From NCBI GenBank assembly GCA_003162415.1, contig PMOL01000011.1:148701-195412 (forward strand): DNA of 46,712 bases, written 5' to 3'. Source of the DNA: Candidatus Dormiibacterota bacterium (GTDB lineage Bacteria > Chloroflexota > Dormibacteria > Aeolococcales > Aeolococcaceae). The translations under genes and the position numbers were made by a program. The notes under the pieces are model-generated. The model worked only from the letters and a program-made list of their open reading frames with translations. It was not told the origin of the DNA and searched no databases. Shown here piece after piece: positions 15,539 through 22,874 of this stretch (positions within the stretch are counted from its first letter, which is position 1; each line of letters opens with the position of its first letter).

Positions 15539-15553
15539 CGTGCCACTCAGGAT

Positions 15554-16603
15554 TTACCCGTTGAGGGCGGAGACGGCCGCGAGGACGCGATCGGTCGCCC
15601 GCGCGTCGCCGACGGTGATCCTGAGGAACCGCTCGAGGCCCGGGACCGTGAAGTGGCGCACGAGGATCCGCGCCTCTCGAAGCCGGGTCGCGACGGCGCC
15701 TGCGGTGATCCCCGAAGGTGGCGACGCGAAGACGAAATTCGCGTGGGAGGGTTCGACGCGCCACCCCAGAGCACCGAGACGATCGCTCAGCCGCGACCGC
15801 TCGCGGATGACGGTGCTGACGATCAGGCGGTGGTGTGCGCGATCCTCCAGCGCCGCCATCGCGCCCGCGATCGCACAGCGATCGACCGGGTACGAGTCGC
15901 GCACCGCGTTGAGGTCGGCGATCAGCGAGTGGTCGCCGAGCGCGTAGCCGACCCGCAGCCCGGCGAGCGCGTGCGACTTCGACAGGGTCCGGATCACCAG
16001 CCAGTTCGGGTGCGCGGGGAGGAGCGGTACGCACGACGCGGGTGCGAAATCGCAGTACGCCTCGTCGACGGCGACAATGCCGCCTGCCTGCCAGAGCCGC
16101 GCCTCGAGGGCGGCGGGCTCCATCCAGTGCCCGGTCGGCGAGTTGGGGTTGACCACGACTCGCAGCACCGCCGGTCGGACGGCGAAATCCGCCGACAGCG
16201 ACCCGTCGGGATCGAGCGCAACCGGGTCATCGCGCACCGAGAAAAGAGCGGCGAGAATCGGGAGCAGGGAGTAGGTTGGCTCGGTTCGTACCACCGTGTC
16301 TCCCGGTGATGCATACGCGCGAAAGCAGCAGTCCAGGACCTGGTCGGCTCCGTTGGCGACGAACACCTGCTCCGGGTCGACGAGGTGCAGACGGGCCAGC
16401 GCGCTCCGCAACGGTTCGGCGACCGGGCTCGGATAACGAGCCAGCTCGGCGGCCGCCTCTGCCACCGCAGCGGCGACCGTCGATGACGGCGGCAGCGGCG
16501 ACTCGTTGCTGTTCAGCTTCAACCAGCCCCCGTCATCCGCCGGCTGCTCTCCCGGCGTGTATCCGAAATCCGCGCCGAGGGACGAACGCAAGAACCTCGA
16601 CAC
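15554..16603 (-). CDS. hisC: Histidinol-phosphate aminotransferase
   Basis: The 349-residue fold-type I PLP enzyme transfers the amino group from glutamate to imidazole-acetol phosphate. The Schiff-base lysine is Lys209 in RTLSKSHALAGLRVGYALG. Cofactor contacts include NPNSPTGHW (about 152-160) and VDEAYCDF (179-186), with the N-terminal LNSNESPLPPS substrate arm. The start is a GTG with no obvious Shine-Dalgarno; an 8-codon ORF (16611-16637) ends 7 nt upstream. First gene of the his operon, divergent from the lysine operon. Confidence 0.93.
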   Translation of the reverse strand: MSRFLRSSLGADFGYTPGEQPADDGGWLKLNSNESPLPPSSTVAAAVAEAAAELARYPSPVAEPLRSALARLHLVDPEQVFVANGADQVLDCCFRAYASPGDTVVRTEPTYSLLPILAALFSVRDDPVALDPDGSLSADFAVRPAVLRVVVNPNSPTGHWMEPAALEARLWQAGGIVAVDEAYCDFAPASCVPLLPAHPNWLVIRTLSKSHALAGLRVGYALGDHSLIADLNAVRDSYPVDRCAIAGAMAALEDRAHHRLIVSTVIRERSRLSDRLGALGWRVEPSHANFVFASPPSGITAGAVATRLREARILVRHFTVPGLERFLRITVGDARATDRVLAAVSALNG

Positions 16604-16610
16604 GGCGCGA

Positions 16611-16637
16611 TCAGGAGGGTGCCGTTGCGTTCCGCAT
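16611..16637 (-). promoter_or_regulatory. Possible short upstream ORF before hisC
   Basis: An 8-codon ORF (MRNATAPS) starts 10 nt after a TATCCT -10-like box (16648-16653) and ends 7 nt before the hisC GTG. It has no histidine codons, so it is not a classical histidine attenuator; reinitiation at hisC is the only role suggested. It may be chance. Confidence 0.25.
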
Positions 16638-16658
16638 AGCTGGCAGAAGGATAGGCGG

Positions 16659-16688
16659 TTGACGCGACCGATCGACCGCTGTTAGGCT
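16659..16688 (+). promoter_or_regulatory. Promoter of the lysine operon
   Basis: TTGACG (16659-16664) and TAGGCT (16683-16688) are separated by 18 nt. The architecture matches the sulfur-operon promoter. The predicted transcript start near 16695 is 3 nt before the GTG of a leader peptide and about 170 nt before the homocitrate synthase ATG. It lies in the divergent region shared with hisC. Confidence 0.62.
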
Positions 16689-16697
16689 TCAGCCGTC

Positions 16698-16775
16698 GTG
16701 CAGACATCCGTGCGCCTCGCCAAAAAAGCCGTCTCGCTCCCGAGGAGTGGGTTCCTTTGCGCACGGATGAGGTGA
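16698..16775 (+). CDS. Putative lysine leader peptide (25 aa) of the LysW operon
   Basis: A GTG 9 nt after the -10 box opens a 25-codon ORF beginning MQTSVRLAKKAVSLP and ending at the TGA at 16773-16775. Codons 9 and 10 are adjacent AAA lysine codons (16722-16727), rare in this GC-rich sequence. It precedes a lysine-biosynthesis operon and an intrinsic terminator, the arrangement of a classical leader peptide for transcription attenuation. There is no Shine-Dalgarno, so initiation would be leaderless or nearly so, as proposed for other genes here. The codons sit in the loop of a hairpin whose arms (16705-16715 and 16759-16769) lie within the ORF, so a ribosome stalled at lysine would block its 5' arm. 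Function is inferred. Confidence 0.6.
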   Translation: MQTSVRLAKKAVSLPRSGFLCARMR

Positions 16776-16810
16776 CGGCGACCAGTTAGCACCCGATCAG
16801 ATTCCGCGAT

Positions 16811-16843
16811 GAGCCCCTTCCTCGAAGGGGCTCTTTCTTTTTG
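16811..16843 (+). terminator. Intrinsic terminator inside the lysine operon leader
   Basis: A perfect 10-bp stem GAGCCCCTTC-CTC-GAAGGGGCTC (16811-16833) is followed by TTTCTTTTTG. The U-tract lies only on the plus-strand side. No plus-strand gene ends upstream (the neighbour hisC is divergent), so the terminator can act only on transcripts starting in this leader. It is the only clear intrinsic terminator I found in the window. Confidence 0.85.
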
Positions 16844-16866
16844 TCCACCACCACATACGGAAGTTC

Positions 16867-17994
16867 ATGAGCATCACCTCGTTTCGCATGATCGACAGCA
16901 CGCTCCGTGAGGGCGAACAGTTCGCGCTCGCCCATTTCACGGTCGAACAGAAGCTGGCCATAGCCGCTGCGCTGGACCGCTTCGGTGTCGACTACATGGA
17001 GCTCACCTCGCCGGTGGCGTCTCCACAGTCCGAATCCGATCTTCGCCGACTGGCGCAGACCGAGCGGCGTTTTCGTCTGCTCACGCACGTTCGCTGCAAT
17101 CTCGACGATGCGAGGCTTGCCGTCGACACGGGAGTAGATGGCGTCGATGTCCTGATCGCAACCTCGTCACGGCTCAGACCGGTGTCGCACGGCATGAGCA
17201 TCGACGAGATCATCGCCATCGGTACCGCGGTGGTCGGCGAGATACGCGATGCCGGTCGCGAAGCGCGCTTCAGCACCGAGGACTCGTTTCGATCGGACCC
17301 CGATGACCTGGTGCGCATCTATCGCGCGATCGACCGCGCGGGCGTGGATCGCGTCGGCCTCGCTGACACCGTCGGGGTGGCCACGCCCTCACAGGTCCAT
17401 GACCTGGTTTCCCTGGTCCGTCGCAACGTCGGCTGCGATATCGAGTTCCACGCTCACGACGACACCGGCTGCGCGGTGGCAAACGCGCTGGCCGCGCTCG
17501 AGGCGGGAGCGACGCACGTCGACACCACCATCCTCGGGATCGGGGAGCGCAACGGCATCGTGCCGCTCTCCGCGATGATGGCGCGCCTGGTCACGATCCA
17601 GCCCGAACTGGTCGAGCACTACCGGCTGGAGATGCTGCCCGAGCTGGATGCGATGCTCGCCGAGATCCTCGGGATCGCGGTCCCGTTCAACGCGGCGGTG
17701 ACCGCTCCGACCGCGTTTCACCACAAGGCGGGGATGCACACCAAGGCGGTGCTCCTCGATCCCGGTGCCTACGAGGTGCTGGATCCCGCGCAGTTTGGGC
17801 GCGAGCGAAGCATCCTCGCCGGCCACCGGCTTGCCGGCCGTCACGCGATCGGCGACCGGGCCTCAGTGCTCGGCGTCCGCCTCGACGACGACCGGCTGCG
17901 CAGCCTCACCGCCGAGGTCAAGCGGCGCGGCGATGACGGGCCGCTCGACGTCGCGACTCTCGATGCATTGATCGTCAGCTGGTCACGGGCGTAG
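16867..17994 (+). CDS. hcs: Homocitrate synthase
   Basis: The 375-residue DRE-TIM metallolyase condenses acetyl-CoA and 2-oxoglutarate, the first step of aminoadipate lysine synthesis. DSTLREGEQ (10-18) carries catalytic Arg14 and Glu residues, EFHAHDD (His195, His197) the metal ligands, and GIGERNG (224-230) the form typical of homocitrate rather than isopropylmalate synthases. The protein is short and lacks the LeuA allosteric domain. GGAAG precedes the ATG by 3 nt. Being first gene of a homoaconitase/LysW operon makes homocitrate synthase much more likely than isopropylmalate or citramalate synthase. Confidence 0.92.
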   Translation: MSITSFRMIDSTLREGEQFALAHFTVEQKLAIAAALDRFGVDYMELTSPVASPQSESDLRRLAQTERRFRLLTHVRCNLDDARLAVDTGVDGVDVLIATSSRLRPVSHGMSIDEIIAIGTAVVGEIRDAGREARFSTEDSFRSDPDDLVRIYRAIDRAGVDRVGLADTVGVATPSQVHDLVSLVRRNVGCDIEFHAHDDTGCAVANALAALEAGATHVDTTILGIGERNGIVPLSAMMARLVTIQPELVEHYRLEMLPELDAMLAEILGIAVPFNAAVTAPTAFHHKAGMHTKAVLLDPGAYEVLDPAQFGRERSILAGHRLAGRHAIGDRASVLGVRLDDDRLRSLTAEVKRRGDDGPLDVATLDALIVSWSRA

Positions 17995-18003
17995 GGGAAC
18001 GAA

Positions 18004-19242
18004 ATGGGAACCATCACCGAGGAACTGTTCAGCCGGCGCCTGGGACACGACGTCCACGCCGGCGACACCGTCATCGCGGAGGTCGATGTGGCGATGGCCC
18101 ACGACGTGACCGGACCGCTCGCCATCGAGGCATTCAGAAGCCTGGATCTCCCGCTCTGGGACGCAAGCCGCATCGTCTTCAACTTCGATCACGTGATGCC
18201 GGCCAACACGGTCGCCGCCGCGGAGTTGCATCGGGTCATCCGCGAGTTCTGCGTCGAGCACACCATCACCAACCTCTTTGCCGAAGGCATCTGCCACCAG
18301 GTCATGGTCGATCGGCGGCTCGCCCGGCCGGGCGGCATCGTTGTCGGCGCCGATTCGCACAGCACCACCTACGGTGGTCTCGGCTGTTTCGCGACCGGCC
18401 TGGGTTCCACCGACATCGGCGTCGTGTTCGCCACCGGGAAGACCTGGTTCCGCATCCCCGAAACAGTTCGCATCGAGGTGCGTGGCGCGCTGCCCCGGGG
18501 GGTGTACGCGAAGGATCTCGCGCTCCACGTCATCGCGCAGATGGGTGCCGACGGCGCCGACTACTGCGCGGTGGAATGGGGCGGCGAGGCGGTGGCCGCG
18601 ATGAGCGTCGATGAGCGGTTGACGCTCAGCAACCTGAGCACCGACTTCGGCGCCAAGACCGGGCTCGTCGAGCCCGATGCGGTCACGTTCGCGCACTCCG
18701 GCGACGATCCCTTCGAGCTGCGGCCCGTGCGCCCGGAGTACCTGCGCACGCTGGTCGTTGATGCGGAGCGCCTGCGCCCACAGGTGGCAGTGCACCCGAG
18801 CATCGACAACGTCCACGACATCGACGATGTGGCCGGGACCCCCCTCGACGAGGTGTTCATCGGTAGCTGCACCAACGGGCGGCTCAGCGACCTCGCGATC
18901 GCCGCATCGATCCTCTCGGGCCGAACGGTGCATCCCCGAACGCGGACCGTCGTCGTTCCGGCATCGCGAGGCGTCTACCTCGATGCCCTGAGTGCCGGCT
19001 ACATCGAGACCTTCGCGCGCGCCGGTGCCCTGGTGCTCAATCCCGGCTGCGGGCCGTGCCTTGGACGGCAGCACGGCGTGGTGGGCCCCGGCGAGCGCGT
19101 GCTCTCCACGAGCAACCGCAACTACCCGGGACGGATGGGCAGCCCGGACGCGCAGATATTCCTGGCCTCACCGGCGGTCGCCGCCGCGTCCGCGCTTGCG
19201 GGTGCGATCACCGACCCCGCGGCCCTGGAGCCGGCGCTGTGA
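18004..19242 (+). CDS. lysT: Homoaconitase large subunit
   Basis: The 412-residue [4Fe-4S] dehydratase subunit interconverts homocitrate and homoisocitrate with LysU. Cluster cysteines are C289 (GSCTNGRL), C349 and C352 (NPGCGPCLG). FDHVMPAN, GADSHSTTYGGLG and SNRNYPGRMG are conserved aconitase-family blocks. The sequence alone does not exclude isopropylmalate isomerase; the operon with homocitrate synthase and LysW decides for homoaconitase. It begins 9 nt after hcs and overlaps lysU by 4 nt. Confidence 0.9.
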   Translation: MGTITEELFSRRLGHDVHAGDTVIAEVDVAMAHDVTGPLAIEAFRSLDLPLWDASRIVFNFDHVMPANTVAAAELHRVIREFCVEHTITNLFAEGICHQVMVDRRLARPGGIVVGADSHSTTYGGLGCFATGLGSTDIGVVFATGKTWFRIPETVRIEVRGALPRGVYAKDLALHVIAQMGADGADYCAVEWGGEAVAAMSVDERLTLSNLSTDFGAKTGLVEPDAVTFAHSGDDPFELRPVRPEYLRTLVVDAERLRPQVAVHPSIDNVHDIDDVAGTPLDEVFIGSCTNGRLSDLAIAASILSGRTVHPRTRTVVVPASRGVYLDALSAGYIETFARAGALVLNPGCGPCLGRQHGVVGPGERVLSTSNRNYPGRMGSPDAQIFLASPAVAAASALAGAITDPAALEPAL

Positions 19243-19748
19243 GCGGCCGCGTCTTTCTCCTCGGCGACGGCGTCAGCACCGACGCGATCATGCCGGGGCG
19301 GTACAACGTCACCACCGATCCCGACGCGCTCCGCCGCGCCTGTCTCATCGAGGCACGGCCGGACTTCACCGAGACCGTGCAACCGGGCGATGTCATCGTC
19401 GCGGGGCGGAACTTCGGCTGCGGCAGCTCGCGCGAGCATGCACCGCTCTCCATCAAGCGCAACCACGTCGCCGCGGTGATCGCCGCCAGCTTCGCACGCA
19501 TCTTCTACCGCAATGCGGTGAACATCGGCCTGCCGGTCATCCGCTGCGCCGACGCACACCGCGTGCTGCGCGATGGCGACGAGGTCACCGTCGATGCACT
19601 CACCGGCACGATCACGACACCCACGACGACGCTGCACGGCGAGCCGCCTTCCGGGGTTGCGCTGCGAATCATCGAGGCCGGGTCGCTCATCGACCTGATC
19701 AGGCAGGGCGGCTGGGCCGCGCTCGAGGGGGTACAGCGTGTGTCCTGA
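19239..19748 (+). CDS. lysU: Homoaconitase small subunit
   Basis: This 169-residue swivel-domain subunit has GDGVSTDAIMPGRYNVTT (9-26), with the substrate-discriminating loop after the DxI.P motif, and NFGCGSSREHAPLSIK, the hallmark of the family. The GTG at 19239 overlaps the lysT stop (GTGA); the longer in-frame reading lies inside lysT. LeuD is the alternative, excluded mainly by context. The stop is embedded in the lysW start region. Confidence 0.9.
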   Translation: MSGRVFLLGDGVSTDAIMPGRYNVTTDPDALRRACLIEARPDFTETVQPGDVIVAGRNFGCGSSREHAPLSIKRNHVAAVIAASFARIFYRNAVNIGLPVIRCADAHRVLRDGDEVTVDALTGTITTPTTTLHGEPPSGVALRIIEAGSLIDLIRQGGWAALEGVQRVS

Positions 19749-19896
19749 ATGCGATGCGCAGGTCCCGGTCGACGACGGCGTCGAGCGCGGCGAGGTGGTG
19801 ACCTGCCCGGACTGCAACGCGGAGCTCGAGGTGATCGGGCTCGATCCTCCCCGCTTCGTGCTCGCGCCGCCCGAAGAGGTCGACTGGGGTGAGTGA
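19738..19896 (+). CDS. lysW: LysW, amino-group carrier protein for lysine synthesis
   Basis: A 52-residue acidic carrier protein. It starts at a GTG overlapping lysU by 11 nt and has two CPxC knuckles (C2, C5 in MCPECDAQV; C23, C26 in VTCPDCNAEL) that bind zinc, then the conserved C-terminal EEVDWGE ending in Glu52. In the known pathway, the side chain of that glutamate is linked to the amino group of aminoadipate by LysX; intermediates stay attached until LysK releases lysine. The WGE C-terminus is diagnostic. Confidence 0.95.
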   Translation: MCPECDAQVPVDDGVERGEVVTCPDCNAELEVIGLDPPRFVLAPPEEVDWGE

Positions 19897-19900
19897 TCCC

Positions 19901-20761
19901 ATGCGCATCGGCATGCTGTGCTCGCGGATCCGCGTTGAGGAGAAGTTGCTTCGCGACGCCCTGGCCTATCGGGGGATCGATGTCGAGATCGTCGACGATC
20001 GTGAGCTAACTCTCACGCTCGGGAACCCGAGCCCAGGTTGGGATGCGGTGCTCGAACGCAGCATCTCGCAGACACGCGGGCTTGCGATCACCCGGGTCCT
20101 GGAATCGTGGGGCGTCCCCACCATCAACACCTACGCAGTCGCCGCCACGTGTGCCAGCAAGCTGGACACCTCGGCGGCGCTGGTGGCCGCGGGCGTTCCG
20201 ACCCCGGCAACCGCCATTGCCTTCACTCCGGACGCGGCAGTACGGGCCGCCGAAGACCTCGGCTACCCGGTGGTGCTCAAGCCGGTCACCGGCTCCTGGG
20301 GACGGCTCCTCGCTCGTATCAACGACCGTGACGCCGCCGAGGCGCTGTTCGAGCACAAGGCACTGCTCGGGGGTCCCGAGCACTCGGTCTTCTATGTCCA
20401 ACGGCATGTGGACAAGCCGGGCCGGGACATTCGCGCGTTCGTCATCGGCGACGAGGTCATCTGCGCGATCTACCGCTACTCCGACCACTGGGTCACCAAC
20501 ACCGCCAGGGGCGCGCGCACGCGGAACTGCCCCGTCGACGCGACGTTGCGCCAGATGTCGCTGCGTGCCGCCGCGGCTGTCGGCGGCGGTGTGCTGGCGA
20601 TCGACCTGCTCGAGGACCGCGACCAGCTCCTGGTCAGCGAGGTCAACGCGACCATGGAATTCAAGAACTCGATCGATGTCACCGGGGTGGATATCCCCGG
20701 CCTCGTTGCTGACCACGTTCGACGGGTCGCGCGCGGCGCGCCGGTCGCGGTCGGGGCCTGA
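19901..20761 (+). CDS. lysX: LysW--2-aminoadipate ligase (ATP-grasp)
   Basis: The 286-residue ATP-grasp enzyme joins aminoadipate to LysW. It opens MRIGMLCSRIRVEEKLL, the family N-terminus; the ATG at 19901 follows GGGGTGAG by 7 nt. A GTG at 19889 (overlapping lysW) would add four residues and is the alternative. ATP-grasp features include YPVVLKPVTGSWGRL and the metal-binding EVNATMEFKNSIDVTGVDIPG near the C-terminus, close to what I recall of the Thermus LysX ending. A glutamate-specific ArgX cannot be strictly excluded; only one such ligase is present here. Confidence 0.92.
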   Translation: MRIGMLCSRIRVEEKLLRDALAYRGIDVEIVDDRELTLTLGNPSPGWDAVLERSISQTRGLAITRVLESWGVPTINTYAVAATCASKLDTSAALVAAGVPTPATAIAFTPDAAVRAAEDLGYPVVLKPVTGSWGRLLARINDRDAAEALFEHKALLGGPEHSVFYVQRHVDKPGRDIRAFVIGDEVICAIYRYSDHWVTNTARGARTRNCPVDATLRQMSLRAAAAVGGGVLAIDLLEDRDQLLVSEVNATMEFKNSIDVTGVDIPGLVADHVRRVARGAPVAVGA

Positions 20762-20763
20762 CC

Positions 20764-21831
20764 GTGACGATCGGAACCGGGGTTGTGTCCGGTACTCGTG
20801 TCGACGTCGCGGAGCTGCTCACCGCGATGCTGTCGGTACCCAGCGAGAGCGGCCAGGAGGACGCGGTGGCATCGCTGCTGGTGTCGAGGCTGCTGCGCGC
20901 CGGGTTCGACGTCGACGTCGACGCTGCCGGCAACGTCGTCGCCACCTGGGGGGACGGCCCCGAGACGGTTGCGCTCGTCGGGCACATCGACACCGTTCCT
21001 GGTCACATCGACGTCCGTCGCGAGGGCGATCTCCTGCATGGACGCGGAGCCGTTGACGCCAAGGGGCCGCTTGCCACCGCGATCGCCGCCGTCAGCCGGC
21101 AGCCACGAAGCGGCGCGCACCGCTTCGTGATCGTCGGTGCCGTCGCGGAGGAGACATCATCGATAGGAGCCCGTCACCTCGCCGAGTCGATGGCGGCTCC
21201 GTCGTCGCTGGTCATTCTCGAGCCGAGCGGATGGGACGCGGTCACCATCGGGTACAAGGGGAGCCTGCGCCTGGGCGTGAGCATCGATCAGGCGCACGCC
21301 CACGGTGCGGGTCGCGAACCGAGCGCGCCTGACCTGTGCGTCGGCGTGGTTCGTGCGCTGCAGGACCATGCCGCCCAGCTGAACGGTGATTCCGGCGTCT
21401 TCGACCGCGTCGACATCCGCGTGCTCCGATTCGATTCGTGGAGCGACGGCCTGACCGACCGCGCGAACATGGACCTCGGCGTTCGGACGCCACCAGGGTG
21501 CGACTCCGATGCGCTCATCGAGGTTGCGCAGACCGCCGTGCCAGGCGGGAGCTTGCGCATCCTCGGGCGTGAGCCTGGGGTCCGCACCGATCGCGGAAGC
21601 TCCCTCGCCCGAGGCTTCGTGACCGCCATCCGCGCCCACGGCGGAACGCCGCGGTTCAAGGTCAAGACCGGAACGTCCGACCTCAACGTCCTCGTTCCCG
21701 CCTGGGGCTGCGACGCCGTCGCCTACGGACCCGGCGACTCGAAGCTCGACCACACGCCTTACGAGCACGTCTCGATCGCGGAGTTGGAGCGTGCGGTTGC
21801 GGTGCTCGAAGCCGCGTTGAGCGCCGGATGA
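20764..21831 (+). CDS. lysK: [LysW]-lysine hydrolase (M20 family)
   Basis: A 355-residue M20 metallopeptidase that releases lysine from LysW, the last step. Metal ligands are His74 and Asp76 (GHIDTVPG), Asp98 (GRGAVDAKGPL) and Glu129/Glu130 (VAEETSSIG). KTGTSDLNVL and GPGDSKLDHTPYEHVSI near the C-terminus are typical of LysK. GTG start 2 nt after the lysX stop. In organisms where LysW also serves arginine synthesis this enzyme releases ornithine too; that is open here. It overlaps lysY by 4 nt. Confidence 0.92.
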   Translation: MTIGTGVVSGTRVDVAELLTAMLSVPSESGQEDAVASLLVSRLLRAGFDVDVDAAGNVVATWGDGPETVALVGHIDTVPGHIDVRREGDLLHGRGAVDAKGPLATAIAAVSRQPRSGAHRFVIVGAVAEETSSIGARHLAESMAAPSSLVILEPSGWDAVTIGYKGSLRLGVSIDQAHAHGAGREPSAPDLCVGVVRALQDHAAQLNGDSGVFDRVDIRVLRFDSWSDGLTDRANMDLGVRTPPGCDSDALIEVAQTAVPGGSLRILGREPGVRTDRGSSLARGFVTAIRAHGGTPRFKVKTGTSDLNVLVPAWGCDAVAYGPGDSKLDHTPYEHVSIAELERAVAVLEAALSAG

Positions 21832-22874
21832 TCAGGGCAGCCGTCGTCGGAGGTTCGGGCTACGCGGGTGGCGAGGTGCTGCGTCTCCTCGCCGGCCATC
21901 CCGAGGTCGATGTCGTTCAGGTCACGTCGGAGCGGCTCGCCGGCAAGCCGGTCGCCTCGGTTCATCCGCCGTTGCGAGGCCGCACTGAGCTGCGTTTCTC
22001 GTCCCGTGACGAGTTGGGCGAGGCTGACGTGGTCTTCGCAGCGATGAGCCACGGCGAGTCGAGCGCGGTGATCGGTCAGCTCCGCGCGGCGGCACCGATC
22101 GTGATCGACCTCGGCGCCGACTTCCGGCTGCGCGATGCCGATGACTATCCACGCTGGTACGGGTGGTCACACCCGTACCCCGAACTGCTCGGCGCTGCCG
22201 TGTACGGACTCGCCGAGATGCACCGAGCGGAGATCGTGGACGCATCGCTCATCGCCGCAGGTGGCTGCCTCGCAACGGCATCGATTCTCGGTCTCGCCCC
22301 ACTCGCCTGCGCCGGTCTGCTTGACCCCGCCATCCCGGTCGTCGTGGAGGCCAAGGTCGGTTCGTCCGCGGCCGGCTCGCAATCGGGAGACTCGACCCAC
22401 CACGCGCATCGGAGTGGCGAGATCCGGTCCTACGCGCCGACCGGGCACCGCCACACCGCGGAGATCCTCCAGGAGCTCCACCTTGGCTCGTCGAGCCATG
22501 AGCTCGCCTTCTCGGCGACCGCCGTTGAAGCGGTGCGCGGCGTGCTCATCACCGCTCACGCCTTCATCAACACCGACATCGACGACCGAGACCTCTGGCG
22601 CCTGTACCGATCCCGATACGGCTCTGAGCCATTCGTGCGCATCGTCAAGTCACACGCGGGCCTGCACCGCTCTCCCTCTCCGAAGCTGCTCACTGGCACC
22701 AACTTCTGTGATGTCGGCTTCGAACGCGACCCGCATTCCCGCCGCGTCGTGGTCACCGCCGCACTTGACAATCTCGTCAAGGGATCCGCGGGCCAAGCGG
22801 TGCAGGTACTCAACATTCGTCACGGATTCCCCGAGACGCTCGGGCTCGACTTCGGCGGCCTGTACCCGATCTGA
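21828..22874 (+). CDS. lysY: [LysW]-aminoadipate 6-phosphate reductase
   Basis: The 348-residue ArgC-family reductase makes the LysW-bound semialdehyde with NADPH. The Rossmann motif is VVGGSGYAGGEVLRLL (6-21), and the catalytic cysteine is Cys147 in AAGGCLATASI. HHAHRSGEIRSYAPTGHRHTAEI is the conserved substrate region and NLVKGSAGQAVQ the C-terminal block. In the LysY/ArgC sequences I remember, the residue after the cysteine is Asn or Tyr; here it is Leu. ATGA overlap with lysK, TGATG overlap with lysZ. Confidence 0.92.
   Translation: MIRAAVVGGSGYAGGEVLRLLAGHPEVDVVQVTSERLAGKPVASVHPPLRGRTELRFSSRDELGEADVVFAAMSHGESSAVIGQLRAAAPIVIDLGADFRLRDADDYPRWYGWSHPYPELLGAAVYGLAEMHRAEIVDASLIAAGGCLATASILGLAPLACAGLLDPAIPVVVEAKVGSSAAGSQSGDSTHHAHRSGEIRSYAPTGHRHTAEILQELHLGSSSHELAFSATAVEAVRGVLITAHAFINTDIDDRDLWRLYRSRYGSEPFVRIVKSHAGLHRSPSPKLLTGTNFCDVGFERDPHSRRVVVTAALDNLVKGSAGQAVQVLNIRHGFPETLGLDFGGLYPI

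Larger units (their letters stand above)
16695..16843 (+). promoter_or_regulatory. Candidate lysine-responsive transcription attenuator
   Basis: Elements in order: leader peptide with tandem Lys codons (16722-16727); a perfect 11-bp inverted repeat, CATCCGTGCGC (16705-16715) with GCGCACGGATG (16759-16769); a possible antiterminator strand GGAGTGGGTTC (16744-16754) that can pair with the whole 5' arm of the terminator, GAGCCCCTTC (16811-16820), through 10 pairs with one bulge and two G-U; and the terminator itself. GACGGC (16774-16779) can also pair with GCCGTC at 16728-16733 (pseudoknot) or 16692-16697. Expected logic: stalling at Lys codons blocks the first hairpin, frees the antiterminator and turns the operon on. 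All pairings were found by eye. Confidence 0.55.

Noticed and set aside
16604..16690. Classical histidine attenuator before hisC
   Set aside because: The only short ORF (8 codons) has no His codons and no terminator follows on the minus strand.
16519..16764. 81-codon minus-strand frame upstream of hisC
   Set aside because: It overlaps the hisC start, the divergent promoter region and the lysine leader, and has no protein-like features.
16811..16833. Bidirectional terminator serving the minus strand
   Set aside because: On the minus strand the hairpin is not followed by a U-tract, and no gene ends there.
16741..16843. T-box riboswitch before the lysine operon
   Set aside because: GAGTGGGTTCC only loosely recalls the T-box GGTGGNACCGCG, it is too far from the terminator, and there is no specifier-loop domain. 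The Lys-codon leader peptide explains the region better.
16695..16866. Lysine (L-box) riboswitch
   Set aside because: The leader is short and I find none of the conserved L-box junction segments.
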